A stretch of 64,000 nt of DNA from Chryseosolibacter sp964532595 (GCA_964532595.1 CAZHIQ010000004.1:124001-188000); one strand, 5' to 3'; positions 51,026-59,703 are shown, counted from the first letter of the stretch. Numbers and translations are program-made. The notes: generated by a model from the sequence alone, not told the origin.

Positions 51026-51454
51026 TCAGTGGGTGATGTATTGTTCCAGATTCTCAATAATGAATTGTTGTTCTTCGAGCATGTAGCGGACTACATCGCC
51101 CATGGAAATCACCCCGACCAACTGGCCGTTGTCGAGCACAGGGAGGTGACGGATCTTTTTCTCCGTCATAATCCGCATGCACTCGTCGATTCCCGTGTCG
51201 GGAGTAACCGTCACCGGATGTGCGGTCATGGCTTCTCCGACTGTTGTTTCTCTTGAAGATTTTCCGCGAAGGATGAGCTTTCGGGCATAGTGCCGCTCAG
51301 TGAAGATTCCGGCGAACCGTCCATCATCAATGACCAGCAATGCACCGATGTTTTTCTCGAACATTAGTTCAAGCGCCTGATACACCATAACACTGGAGGG
51401 AACGGAATAGACGTCGTTACCCTTCGTCTGAATAATATTTCTGACTTTTCCCAT
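51026..51454 (-). CDS. CBS-domain protein
   Basis: About 142 residues made of two CBS domains, which together form a nucleotide-binding Bateman module. The first is NDVYSVPSSVMVYQALELMF with IGALLVIDDGRFAGIFTERH, the second HPVTVTPDTGIDECMRIMTE with HLPVLDNGQLVGVISMGDVV. No other domain is attached, so it may sense adenine nucleotides or act through a partner. I chose ATG at 51452-51454 (MGKVRNIIQTKGN). It is 77 nt upstream of nuoA on the same strand and could share a transcript with the nuo operon. Confidence 0.88.
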   Translation of the reverse strand: MGKVRNIIQTKGNDVYSVPSSVMVYQALELMFEKNIGALLVIDDGRFAGIFTERHYARKLILRGKSSRETTVGEAMTAHPVTVTPDTGIDECMRIMTEKKIRHLPVLDNGQLVGVISMGDVVRYMLEEQQFIIENLEQYITH

Positions 51455-51713
51455 GGGTGTGGCGGTTAAGGGTGTGTAATTGAAGGTAACTGTTTTCGGC
51501 AGAAATATCAAACGTTAGCGGTCGCTATTCGCCAAATTTCTTAATCCGGGGAAGTTCTTGCGGACATCGCCCATTTTCTCCCTTCTTATTCGGAGAGTGG
51601 TACGGATTTTTTAAAAGAAGGACGACTCCAACAAAGCCAACCTGCCAACATGCCGGCTAAATCGACCGGCAACCTTGTAAATTATTTGAATGGCCGCTTA
51701 ACAACTTGTCGCC

Positions 51714-52094
51714 ATGAAACAGGAGAACTATTTGGATTTGCTAACATCCATAGATGTATTGAATACACTGAACGGCGGTGTGACGGAGCCACGTCTTTGT
51801 CTGGAGCATCACGAAGATCACCGCGAGATAAGGCTTCGCGTGCCGGGTATTAACCTTGATGATATACGGGTTGAATTACACAACAACAATCTGTCGATCT
51901 TCTACCTGATCAATATCATATCAAGCGACCGCCTGATTCCTTTGCCGCGGTTCGTGTATAATCACAATGTGCCCTATTATATAGACGTTGACAAAATCAA
52001 CGCACGCCTGGAAGAGGAGGAGTTGATTGTAAATCTCCCCTACAACCGGCTGGTGAACGGCTACCACCGTGATTGGTGGACGGATGACGCTTAA
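51714..52094 (+). CDS. Hsp20/alpha-crystallin-like small heat-shock protein
   Basis: A 126-residue protein with an alpha-crystallin-type domain: REIRLRVPGINLDDIRVELH followed by NNLSIFYLINI, and INARLEEEELIVNLPYNRL with the ALENGVL-like strand in variant form. Small heat-shock proteins hold unfolding proteins in the cytoplasm. The family's terminal I-x-I motif is not clear, so it may be a divergent member. It is divergent from the CBS gene across a 259-nt space. Its TAA overlaps the convergent hydrolase stop in TTAA at 52091-52094. Confidence 0.75.
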   Translation: MKQENYLDLLTSIDVLNTLNGGVTEPRLCLEHHEDHREIRLRVPGINLDDIRVELHNNNLSIFYLINIISSDRLIPLPRFVYNHNVPYYIDVDKINARLEEEELIVNLPYNRLVNGYHRDWWTDDA

Positions 52095-53359
52095 TCGATA
52101 ATTGCCTGATAGGTCATCGCCTTGAACAGGTCATGGATGTAGTGATACGGGTTGCCGTAAGTATTCGTATACAGCACGCCAATGATCTGCTCCGCCGGGT
52201 CGGCCCAATATTGAGTGCTGAAGGCGCCGCCCCAGGAGAATGAGCCTTTGCTCAGCGGTGAGCGATAGTCGTTCTTGTCGGTTTCAAGAGCAAAACCCAG
52301 TCCGAACTCATTATCGAGGTGGGGCAGATGGTCGGTCATGATTAGCTCAACCGTCTTGCGGCCAAGTAGTCGCTTGCCGTTGAATACGCCGTTGTTCAGA
52401 AACAGCTGAAGAAATTTGGCGTAATCTTCGGTGGTTGACGACAGACCGGCTCCCCCTGAGAAGTAGGTTCCCTTCAGTTTGGGATAATCTACATCGGCAG
52501 CGTCGTAAGCTGCGCTCTTCATTTTGAACGGTTTTCCGTCTTCGTATCCGTGAAGCGCTACCAGTCGGTTGTGTTTGCTTTTCGGCAGGTAGAACCAGGT
52601 GTCAGTCATTCCGAGAGGTTCAAAGATGCGTTCGCGGAGGAATTGGTCGAATGACATCCCTGACCATACTTCTACGAGATATCCGAGCACGTCGGTATTG
52701 AGTCCGTACGTCCAACGCTCTCCCGGCTCATGTTTGATAGGGAGTGTGCCGAGTTTAATCATTTTATCGGCGAGTACCTCCTTGTCATTTCCGATGCCGC
52801 TGGGTATTCCGGCTTTTGCGTAGATAGCGCGGAACTCCTTGCTTCCGATGACGGCATAGTCGATGCCGGAAGAGTGAGTGAGGAGTTGACGAATAGTGAT
52901 TTCGCGACCTGCCGGCTCGGTTGTGTAGGAGGAGTCGGCGGGGTTGAAAGTTTTTAGCACTTTCGGTTTTGCGTACGAAGGGATATAGCGGGAAACGGGA
53001 TCATCGAGAGAAAACCGGCCTTCTTCCCACAGCATCATTACGGCGAGGCTGGTAATAGCTTTCGTTTGTGATGCAATGCGAAAGATGTCATCCTTGCGGA
53101 GGGCCGATTTCTTCTCGATGTCTCGATAGCCGAACGATTTGTGATAGACTATTTTTCCGTTTCGTACAATCATGGCCACTGCGCCGGGTACGCGCCCGTC
53201 TTTCACATGCTCCTCGAGCATGCGGTCGATGTGGGCGAGGCGTTCGGACGAGAAGCCAGCGTCTTCGGGACGTGAAACGGAACTGAACTGCTGCGCCGGT
53301 TGGGCGTTCAGCAGAAAAGCTGTTGCAAGCAACAGCGCCAGGCAAAGCGATCTTAACAT
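52091..53359 (-). CDS. exported serine hydrolase (beta-lactamase class C family)
   Basis: A 422-residue penicillin-binding-protein/beta-lactamase-fold hydrolase. The signal peptide is MLRSLCLALLLATAFLLNAQ. The active-site serine is in IASQTKAITSLAVMM (S-x-x-K), the Y-x-N motif in TYGLNTDVLGYL, and the third G-G element in SFSWGGAFSTQYW. Homologues include esterases, D-amino acid peptidases and beta-lactamases; the substrate is unknown. I use the ATG at 53357-53359 rather than the TTG two codons earlier. Its stop overlaps that of the convergent Hsp20 gene. Confidence 0.88.
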   Translation of the reverse strand: MLRSLCLALLLATAFLLNAQPAQQFSSVSRPEDAGFSSERLAHIDRMLEEHVKDGRVPGAVAMIVRNGKIVYHKSFGYRDIEKKSALRKDDIFRIASQTKAITSLAVMMLWEEGRFSLDDPVSRYIPSYAKPKVLKTFNPADSSYTTEPAGREITIRQLLTHSSGIDYAVIGSKEFRAIYAKAGIPSGIGNDKEVLADKMIKLGTLPIKHEPGERWTYGLNTDVLGYLVEVWSGMSFDQFLRERIFEPLGMTDTWFYLPKSKHNRLVALHGYEDGKPFKMKSAAYDAADVDYPKLKGTYFSGGAGLSSTTEDYAKFLQLFLNNGVFNGKRLLGRKTVELIMTDHLPHLDNEFGLGFALETDKNDYRSPLSKGSFSWGGAFSTQYWADPAEQIIGVLYTNTYGNPYHYIHDLFKAMTYQAIID

Positions 53360-53375
53360 GAACAAACAGATAGTA

Positions 53376-53948
53376 TTAAATGGTTATATGCGACCAGTTC
53401 TCTCCGGTCTTGATCCTATGGATCTGCATATCGGAGACTTTGAACTGTTTGGCCAGCGCTTTCAAGGTAGGTTGTTTTTTTGATTGTAGCGCGCGTTTGA
53501 TCTGTTTTACTTTAGACGCATTGAGCTTCGGGCCTTCGGCCGGGTTCTGCCGTATGAGTACGTTCGGATCTTTCAGCGCGTGCTCGATCTGAGTCTCGTG
53601 CCGTACCCAACGAAGATTATCGGCGCGGTTGTTGTCTTTAACGTGGTCGAGGTGAATGACGAAGCTGTGCCGGGGGCTGGGCTTCTTGACAAAGTACTCG
53701 GCGACGAGGCGATGGAGGTAATAGTTCTGGCGGTTTGCCTCGCGTCCGATAGTGACACTCGGATATCCCTGTGTAAGCCGGGGACGGAGGAGGTAGCCAT
53801 CTTCGATCTTGTCTTTGAAGCTTACGATGCGTCCGCGGTTTGAAATCGCATAACGTTTTGTGGTTACACCTTTCTTCAGGTCGAGCTCTTTCCAGCGCTC
53901 GCCGGAAAGGGACTTGATGACCGTTTTCTTCTTGGTTGTCTTTGCCAT
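53376..53948 (-). CDS. NUMOD4 plus HNH endonuclease-like protein
   Basis: A 190-residue protein from the ATG at 53946-53948. The N-terminal NUMOD4 motif (GERWKELD, then RYAISNRGRIVSFKD) is followed by an HNH region (FVIHLDHVKDNNRADNLRWV) and a C-terminal helix-turn-helix-like segment (TLKALAKQFKVSDMQIHRIK). HNH proteins with NUMOD4 are usually homing endonucleases that bind and cut DNA; this one is free-standing. The HNH core (HLDH with N and the later NLRW) looks intact. There is no adjacent intron or intein that I can see. A basic KTTKKKTVIK start is typical of DNA-binding proteins. Confidence 0.82.
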   Translation of the reverse strand: MAKTTKKKTVIKSLSGERWKELDLKKGVTTKRYAISNRGRIVSFKDKIEDGYLLRPRLTQGYPSVTIGREANRQNYYLHRLVAEYFVKKPSPRHSFVIHLDHVKDNNRADNLRWVRHETQIEHALKDPNVLIRQNPAEGPKLNASKVKQIKRALQSKKQPTLKALAKQFKVSDMQIHRIKTGENWSHITI

Positions 53949-54303
53949 GATGTGTTTTGTTTGGTCTGAATATGATAGAATAGCGAAAGTGACGACGACG
54001 TGTGGGGTAGGCGTTGCCAGGCGACCAGGCGGCAATTATGGACTGTCTTCAAGGACTGAAGACGAGCCTGTAGCGCACGGTTAAGAGGCACTTGCACACA
54101 CTGCAAGCGAGCTCTTGCTGGGAGGTACATGTCAAACATATGAAAACGCTTCCTTGGTGGAAACGGATATATGGCGAAATCGGGGTGTTGTCGTCGTCTT
54201 AGACAGGGGGGCTGTGGAGCGTAAGTAAATTAAGGATTAATTTTTCGATTGGTCAAGCCCTTAGGCAGCGAAAGACACTTTTTTCACGCACTTCGGGGAC
54301 AAC

Positions 54304-54726
54304 TTAAGAATGGGTTTGACCGGGTTCGGGGCGCACATCCGATCCGTTGGCCCCGGTCAGGGACATCGGGTCCGGTTTAACGACGAGGAGGCACCAGTGC
54401 TTGTCGATGGGCAAGTAGCCCTGCTCATAGCAGTAGAAGTATCGCGAGCCATTTCTTCGGCGGTAGGTGCTTGTGAAGTGATTGAAGTCAAACCCGAGGG
54501 CTCGGAGCGATTCGTATTTTATCCGCCTTGCTCCCCCGCGGTTCATTTGTTGGAGAATCCGACGGTTTTTCCTGAGGATGTTGTTCACCGCCCGGATGTA
54601 GCGGTACTCCTCGGTACTTAGTCTGTTGTGATACGCTACCCGACACGCGTCGGAGCAGAACTTCTTGTCGGCCCGGCCGTGGACTACACTGCCGCACTCC
54701 AGGCATTTTCTTTCTTGAGAGGGCAT
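54304..54726 (-). CDS. zinc-finger-containing hypothetical protein
   Basis: A 140-residue protein with a four-cysteine zinc ribbon at the N terminus (RKCLECGSVVHG and KKFCSDACRVAYH) followed by a helical RVAYHNRLSTEEYRYIRAV segment and a C-terminal domain with RNGSRYFYCYEQGYLP. It resembles a conserved Bacteroidota family of unknown function, possibly nucleic-acid binding. It is 147 nt upstream, in opposite orientation, of the SSB gene, so the shared divergent space may carry both promoters. No function is assigned. Confidence 0.72.
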   Translation of the reverse strand: MPSQERKCLECGSVVHGRADKKFCSDACRVAYHNRLSTEEYRYIRAVNNILRKNRRILQQMNRGGARRIKYESLRALGFDFNHFTSTYRRRNGSRYFYCYEQGYLPIDKHWCLLVVKPDPMSLTGANGSDVRPEPGQTHS

Positions 54727-54872
54727 TTTTTCCTGGGGTCATTGTGCTTGACGAATATAATCGGTTGTACGCGATTATACTCGGATGCTATACGATTGTC
54801 AGGTTTTCCGTTTCACATCTTTACTTCTGTCGCGTTCATCCGCGGCTATGTTCAACCATCAAATTCTGCGCT

Positions 54873-55208
54873 ATGAAAAGTTTGCGAAACAGGGTACACC
54901 TGATCGGAAGACTCGGTAAGGACCCTGAAATCAAAGTGTACAACGATCGGAAAAAAGCTACGTTCAGTCTGGCTACCACCGACACCTACAAAAACCAGAA
55001 GGGAGAGAAGGTCGAAGACACCCAGTGGCATAACATAGTCATCTGGGGCCCGCTGGCCGGGGTGGCGGAAAAGTATCTCAAGAAGGGAAAGGAGGTAGCC
55101 CTCGAAGGAAAACTCGTCCATCGCGTTTATGAAGCCAACGGGGAAAAGCGTTTTTTCACTGAAATCAACGCTGAAGACATGCTCATGCTCGGTGACTCAA
55201 AACAGTGA
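54873..55208 (+). CDS. ssb: single-stranded DNA-binding protein, short form
   Basis: An OB-fold protein of 111 residues: KSLRNRVHLIGRLGKDPEIK, KKATFSLATTDTYKNQKGEK, THWHNIV-type WHNIVIWGPLAGVAEKYLKK and GEKRFFTEINAEDMLMLG are the conserved strands and the DNA-facing Trp/Phe positions. Replicative SSBs have a disordered tail ending in an acidic D-D-D-I-P-F-like tip that recruits partners; here the protein stops at GDSKQ, with no tail at all. It may be an accessory SSB. I chose ATG at 54873 because the longer frame upstream lacks family sequence. Confidence 0.9.
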   Translation: MKSLRNRVHLIGRLGKDPEIKVYNDRKKATFSLATTDTYKNQKGEKVEDTQWHNIVIWGPLAGVAEKYLKKGKEVALEGKLVHRVYEANGEKRFFTEINAEDMLMLGDSKQ

Positions 55209-55345
55209 CGTTTTGTGAATAGGCCCGCGCGTGCCTGAGCTGCTTGTTCGGCCGGCGGGCATATTTATTTAACCCCGATCGCGGGCGTCCTGTGTCTTTC
55301 CCGGCGCTGATGTCGTAGCTGGCGTCGCAAAGAGTGGTTTTTTCT

Positions 55346-55353
55346 TAGTTTTG
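55346..55353 (+). promoter_or_regulatory. candidate Bacteroidota -7 promoter box
   Basis: TAGTTTTG matches the TAnnTTTG consensus exactly and ends 6 nt before the BatA gene ATG at 55360. No clear TTG -33 element is seen at the expected spacing, so this is tentative; it would give a very short leader. Confidence 0.4.
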
Positions 55354-55359
55354 TCCCTG

Positions 55360-57363
55360 ATGACGTTTCTGTATCCTTCGTTTCTGTGGGCGCTCGCCGC
55401 GCTGTCGATTCCCATCGTCATCCATTTATTCAACTTCCGGAAGACGACGCGTGTTTTCTTTTCCAATAACCGGTTTCTGCGGCAGGTGCGGGAGGCTACT
55501 ACAGCCCGTCGCAAACTGAAACATTACCTTATCCTCGCCGCCCGGCTCTGCTTTCTCGCCTTTCTGGTTTTTGCCTTTGCTCAGCCCGTGATCCCCGCGC
55601 GTGAGCAGCTCGACGCCCAGCGCAATATTGTTATCTACCTCGATAACTCGCAGAGCATGACCGCGCCAATGCCCGACAATACGCCGGCTCTCGATGCCGC
55701 CCTGGGGTTTGCGCGTGAAATCGTCGACCTTTTTCCGCCCGACACCCGCTACCGGATTCTGACGAACGATTTTGCCCCGTTCTCCAATACGTTTAAGACG
55801 AAGACGGAAGCTCTTGACCTTCTCGCCCAGATCCGCACCTCGCCGGTTTCCCGCAGTATGGAGGAAATACGAAACCGGCTAACTGAGGGACGCGCACAAA
55901 CCGGGCGCGAGTACTTCTGGATCTCGGACTTCCAAAAATCCACGCTGCGGACCATCCCCGTCCAATGGGATACAACCTCGCGCTGGCATCTGGTTCCTAT
56001 TTCTTTCGCTGCGGCACCGAACGTGTTCGTCGATTCGGCCTATCTGGAGAATCCTTTTGCTGCCCGCGGAGAAAAGAATGTCCTCAATGTGCGTGTTCGG
56101 AATGTTGGTCAGCAGGAGGTAGAAAACCTGAATCTCAAGCTGACGATCAACGGTGTCCAGGCAGGTACGGCTACCGTTGATATTGCTCCGGGTGGGCTTG
56201 CGGAAACGAAATTTGACCTCGCCGCCGGTTTGGCGGGTCGCAACCGCGCAGTTGTCTCTTTTAACGATTTTCCGGTCAGCTTTGACAATGAATTTTTCCT
56301 TGCGCTGAACTTCGGAAACAAGATATCGGTCGTCGAAATCAAGGCGCGGCAGGAGACAACACCGGTTGAGCGGGTTTTTGGTAATCGGCAGGTCTTCCAG
56401 TTTCGCAGCTTTCCCGTAGGGAACTTTAATTACAGTCTGCTCGACCATGCCGATCTGGTCGTCGTCAACGGACTTGACCGAAGCGATGCAAGCTTGACGC
56501 AGGCCTTGCAGGAGTATGTATCACAGGCCGGGACGCTTATGGTTATACCCGGTACAAATCCGGACGGGACAAGCCTTCAGGCCCTGACGGGTGTGGGTCG
56601 ATTACAGGTAGTAACAACGCCACCCAATCTGCTGGAGCTCGATCGCCCGGACTACAGCAATCCGTTTTTCGACAATGTGTTTGAAGAACGATCCACGGCG
56701 ATCGCCATGCCGCGTGCTTCCGCGGTAGTCCAGTGGGGAGTGGATCGCTCGGCTATACTTCGTTTTCGCGACGACCGACCTTTCCTTTCGCGTTTCGATC
56801 GCCAGGGAGGGCAAGTTTATCTCCTGGCTGCGCCCCTCGACGCTGCGTATACTGATTTCTATAATCACGCACTGTTTGTACCTGTGATGTACAGGGTCGC
56901 CAGCAGCAGCCAGCGTAACGATTCCCGACTTTATTATACACTTGAACAAAATTTCATCACCCTGAAATTAGACAGTCTTGTCAGTGATCAGCCTTTCAGA
57001 CTGACGGGAGCGCAAGACGTGGTGCCCGCGCAGCGTGCGGTCAACGAACAGGTATTTCTCGAAATTCCCAAGTTTACCATTGAGCAGGGCTTTTACAACG
57101 TGTTGACAGGCTCCGACTCAGTGGGCCTCATAGCCTTTAATCTTGACAAAACGGAGTCACTGCTGGATCAGTTTACCGGTGAAGAAGTGAAAGAACAAAT
57201 GGGGGCCGGAGACAATTTGAGTATTTTTGAAGCGACATCGACCGAAACTTTCAGTAACGAAATAAAAGAAAGATATTTGGGCAAGCCTTTATGGAAGTAT
57301 GCGCTGATGATTGCATTGTTCTTTCTTCTTGCGGAAGTACTTCTGATTCGATTTCTAAAGTAA
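55360..57363 (+). CDS. BatA and vWA domain membrane protein
   Basis: A 667-residue protein. The N-terminal BatA-type double membrane segment is YPSFLWALAALSIPIVIHLF and HYLILAARLCFLAFLVFAFA. A von Willebrand A-like domain follows, with the metal-binding D-x-S-x-S in VIYLDNSQSMTAP; then beta-sandwich-like sequence, and a C-terminal helix LWKYALMIALFFLLAEVLLI ends the protein. Such proteins are widespread in Bacteroidota with unclear function, possibly sensing or protein interaction at the inner membrane. It is followed after 6 nt by the dihydroorotase-like gene, so they are cotranscribed. I chose ATG at 55360 over TTG at 55351. Confidence 0.87.
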   Translation: MTFLYPSFLWALAALSIPIVIHLFNFRKTTRVFFSNNRFLRQVREATTARRKLKHYLILAARLCFLAFLVFAFAQPVIPAREQLDAQRNIVIYLDNSQSMTAPMPDNTPALDAALGFAREIVDLFPPDTRYRILTNDFAPFSNTFKTKTEALDLLAQIRTSPVSRSMEEIRNRLTEGRAQTGREYFWISDFQKSTLRTIPVQWDTTSRWHLVPISFAAAPNVFVDSAYLENPFAARGEKNVLNVRVRNVGQQEVENLNLKLTINGVQAGTATVDIAPGGLAETKFDLAAGLAGRNRAVVSFNDFPVSFDNEFFLALNFGNKISVVEIKARQETTPVERVFGNRQVFQFRSFPVGNFNYSLLDHADLVVVNGLDRSDASLTQALQEYVSQAGTLMVIPGTNPDGTSLQALTGVGRLQVVTTPPNLLELDRPDYSNPFFDNVFEERSTAIAMPRASAVVQWGVDRSAILRFRDDRPFLSRFDRQGGQVYLLAAPLDAAYTDFYNHALFVPVMYRVASSSQRNDSRLYYTLEQNFITLKLDSLVSDQPFRLTGAQDVVPAQRAVNEQVFLEIPKFTIEQGFYNVLTGSDSVGLIAFNLDKTESLLDQFTGEEVKEQMGAGDNLSIFEATSTETFSNEIKERYLGKPLWKYALMIALFFLLAEVLLIRFLK

Positions 57364-57369
57364 CAATTG

Positions 57370-58629
57370 ATGAAGATACTCATCCAGGCACCTCAAATCG
57401 TAGACCCGGGCTCCTCCTTTCATCTTCAGAAAAAAAATATCCTCATCGACAACGGTATCATTTCTGCTATCGGTGACAAAAACTACTCCGCCGACCAGGT
57501 TATACGTGCGGAAGGAATGTTGCTCACACCGGGGTGGTTCGACCTGGGGACTTTCATCGGCGATCCCGGCCTTGAGCACAAGGAAGATTTGGACTCCGGG
57601 GCACAGGCCGCGGCGGCGGGAGGTTTCACGGAGATCGCGATGTTGCCCAATACCGAGCCGGTTATTCAAACCAAGAATGCGGTGGCTTATGTCACACGGG
57701 GCAATGCGCAGCGACTGGTACAGATTCACCCCATGGCATCGGTAACACTTGATGCCAAAGGGGAAGAGCTGACGGAAATGATAGACCTTCACTCCGCAGG
57801 GGCAGTCGCCTTTACCGACGGACTGAAACCGATCTGGCACACGGACATTTTTCTCAAGTGCCTGCAATACCTCCAGAAGTTTGACGGTGTATTAATTGAT
57901 CATCCCGAAGACTATTGGCTCAATCTGTTTGGTCAGATGCACGAAGGGCTTACCAGTACCCAATTGGGATTGAAGGGAATGCCGCGTCTGGCGGAAGAGA
58001 TTGTGGTGAGCAAGCATCTGGAGTTGTTGCAGTATGCCGGTGGGCGCCTGCACTTCGCGCGTCTCTCGACGCCGCGGGCCTTCGATCAGGTGCGGGCAGC
58101 CAAGAAGAAACACCGTGTAACCTGTGATGTTGCGGTGTATCAAGCTCTTCTCGAAGATACTTTGGTGGCGGGTTTTGATACGAATTACAAGGTCAATCCG
58201 CCGCTTCGCGAACGCGCGGACAACGACAGTATTGTCAAGGCGCTGAAGGATGGTACGGTAGATGTGTTGTGCTCGGCACATCTTCCTCAGGATGAAGAAA
58301 GTAAGAACCTCGAATTTGACCGTGCTGAGTTTGGTATAATAACACTCCAGACGTTTGCCGCTCACCTGACCACGCTATCGAAGCACGTAGCGTGGGAGGC
58401 GCTGATACCCAAAATAACGAGCGGGCCCCGGTCGGTGCTGGGCATGCCCATCCCTCACGTTGAAGAAAAGATAGCAGCCAATCTGACGCTGTTTGATCCA
58501 CAGGAAAAATGGGTACTTGACGAAAAGACGAACCTTTCGCGATCGAATAATTCGCCCTGGTGGGGTCAGGAGCTGACCGGCAAGGCGAAAGCCGTGTTCA
58601 ACAATGGTTCTCACTGGATCGATCAATGA
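57370..58629 (+). CDS. dihydroorotase-like protein lacking metal ligands
   Basis: A 419-residue member of the class I dihydroorotase family by overall sequence: LTPGWFDLGTFIGDPGLEH, AAAAGGFTEIAMLPNTEPVI, GAVAFTDGLKPIWH and VLIDHPEDYWL. However, the H-x-H metal site is G60-T61-F62, the Arg after it is gone, the later strand reads LHFARLSTPRA instead of a His before the Ser-Thr, and the catalytic Asp in the family's T-D-H-A-P-H is replaced in CSAHLPQ. Only the His of the H-x-E-D motif and the substrate Asn remain. It is therefore probably catalytically inactive, perhaps a structural partner, as in the non-catalytic PyrC' of pseudomonads. It overlaps the next gene by 4 nt. Confidence 0.88.
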   Translation: MKILIQAPQIVDPGSSFHLQKKNILIDNGIISAIGDKNYSADQVIRAEGMLLTPGWFDLGTFIGDPGLEHKEDLDSGAQAAAAGGFTEIAMLPNTEPVIQTKNAVAYVTRGNAQRLVQIHPMASVTLDAKGEELTEMIDLHSAGAVAFTDGLKPIWHTDIFLKCLQYLQKFDGVLIDHPEDYWLNLFGQMHEGLTSTQLGLKGMPRLAEEIVVSKHLELLQYAGGRLHFARLSTPRAFDQVRAAKKKHRVTCDVAVYQALLEDTLVAGFDTNYKVNPPLRERADNDSIVKALKDGTVDVLCSAHLPQDEESKNLEFDRAEFGIITLQTFAAHLTTLSKHVAWEALIPKITSGPRSVLGMPIPHVEEKIAANLTLFDPQEKWVLDEKTNLSRSNNSPWWGQELTGKAKAVFNNGSHWIDQ

Positions 58630-59147
58630 AACATCCCCTCGTACGCATACCTCTTCGCAACGGTCTCCTGGCCGGGTTGCTCGGCACAGGTCTGATGATC
58701 GCCTTGTACTTCATGGAGCGGCATCCGATGCTGATTCCACCGTACATGGATTTCAGGATAGTGTTGTTCGGCATATTCATCTTTTTTACCCTGCGTGAGA
58801 TACGCGAGTATTACTATGCCGGAATTCTTTACTTCTGGCAGGGGATGATCGGAGGATTCTTGCTTACCGTCGGATATGCCGCTGTGGCGTTTGCCGGTGT
58901 GCTGATTTTCTCGGCGTTAACACCAAAGTTTCTTGCGGATTACATTCGCTTGTCGACGGAGCATTTGATGTCGTTTCCGCCCGAGGCTATAGAAAGTTTA
59001 GGAAAAGATGCGTTTGAACGTAATTTAGAGCTGCTTCCTGCGACTGATGCGATGGATTTGGCACAGCTGCACGTGGTGCAAAGTTTCCTGATCAGTCTTT
59101 TTATCAGCATCGTATTATCTGTAATTTTAAGAAGACAACCCAAATAA
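58626..59147 (+). CDS. DUF4199-like membrane protein
   Basis: A 173-residue integral membrane protein with four hydrophobic segments: NGLLAGLLGTGLMIALYFM, FRIVLFGIFIFFTLREI, GMIGGFLLTVGYAAVAFAGV and SFLISLFISIVLSVILR. This matches DUF4199, a Bacteroidota family of unknown function. The ATG at 58626-58628 overlaps the upstream TGA stop by 4 nt (ATGA), so translation is coupled to the dihydroorotase-like gene. A similar gene follows after 20 nt. Confidence 0.82.
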   Translation: MKHPLVRIPLRNGLLAGLLGTGLMIALYFMERHPMLIPPYMDFRIVLFGIFIFFTLREIREYYYAGILYFWQGMIGGFLLTVGYAAVAFAGVLIFSALTPKFLADYIRLSTEHLMSFPPEAIESLGKDAFERNLELLPATDAMDLAQLHVVQSFLISLFISIVLSVILRRQPK

Positions 59148-59167
59148 ACCCACCTAATCCCTTCTTT

Positions 59168-59689
59168 ATGGAAAACGTTAATGCACAATCTTCCGTGACT
59201 ACCCGCTCCGTAGGTGTTAAGTATGGCCTCATCTCGGCATTGATCGGATTGGTTATGTTCCTTGGTTTAGCGATCGCTGGCGCGAATGCCTTTGATCAAT
59301 CCTGGAGTTGGGTCGGCATTGTCGCAACTATTGTACTGCTGGTGCTGGCGCATAAGAACTACAAAGACAATGGGACAGGCTTTATGACCTACGGACAGGG
59401 GGTTGGCATCGGCTTCTGGATGGCACTCGTTTCGGTGTTGATCTCGGGCGTGATCACCTTAGTTTATGTCTCGTTTATCGATCCCGGAGCGATGGAAATT
59501 ATGTGGGAGGCGCAGGCTGAGAAAATGGCGGCGCAGGGAGTGCCTGACGAACAAATCGAAATGGGTCTCTCTATCGGACAAAAGATGTTCTGGCCGATGT
59601 ATTTCTTTATGGGCTTGCTTGGAGGCGTTATTGTTGCCTTGATCGTGAGTATCTTTACGCAAAAGAAGAACCCGCAGCCCGTATTTTAG
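59168..59689 (+). CDS. DUF4199 family membrane protein
   Basis: A 173-residue paralogue of the preceding gene with four hydrophobic segments: VKYGLISALIGLVMFLGLAI, WVGIVATIVLLVLAHKNY, IGFWMALVSVLISGVITLVY and YFFMGLLGGVIVALIVSIF. The loop NYKDNGTGFMTYGQGVGIG is typical of DUF4199. The function is unknown; the tandem pair and the cotranscribed glycosyltransferase suggest an envelope role. The next gene starts 14 nt after its stop. Confidence 0.85.
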   Translation: MENVNAQSSVTTRSVGVKYGLISALIGLVMFLGLAIAGANAFDQSWSWVGIVATIVLLVLAHKNYKDNGTGFMTYGQGVGIGFWMALVSVLISGVITLVYVSFIDPGAMEIMWEAQAEKMAAQGVPDEQIEMGLSIGQKMFWPMYFFMGLLGGVIVALIVSIFTQKKNPQPVF

Positions 59690-59703
59690 GTTTGGAGTAG
59701 TAA

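Noticed and set aside
54093..54110. CTTGCA/TGCAAG short hairpin upstream of the HNH gene
   Set aside because: A 6-bp stem is expected by chance at this length, with no tail or conserved setting to support a function.
57370..58629. Annotation as a functional pyrC
   Set aside because: Most metal and catalytic residues are replaced, so I describe it only as dihydroorotase-like.
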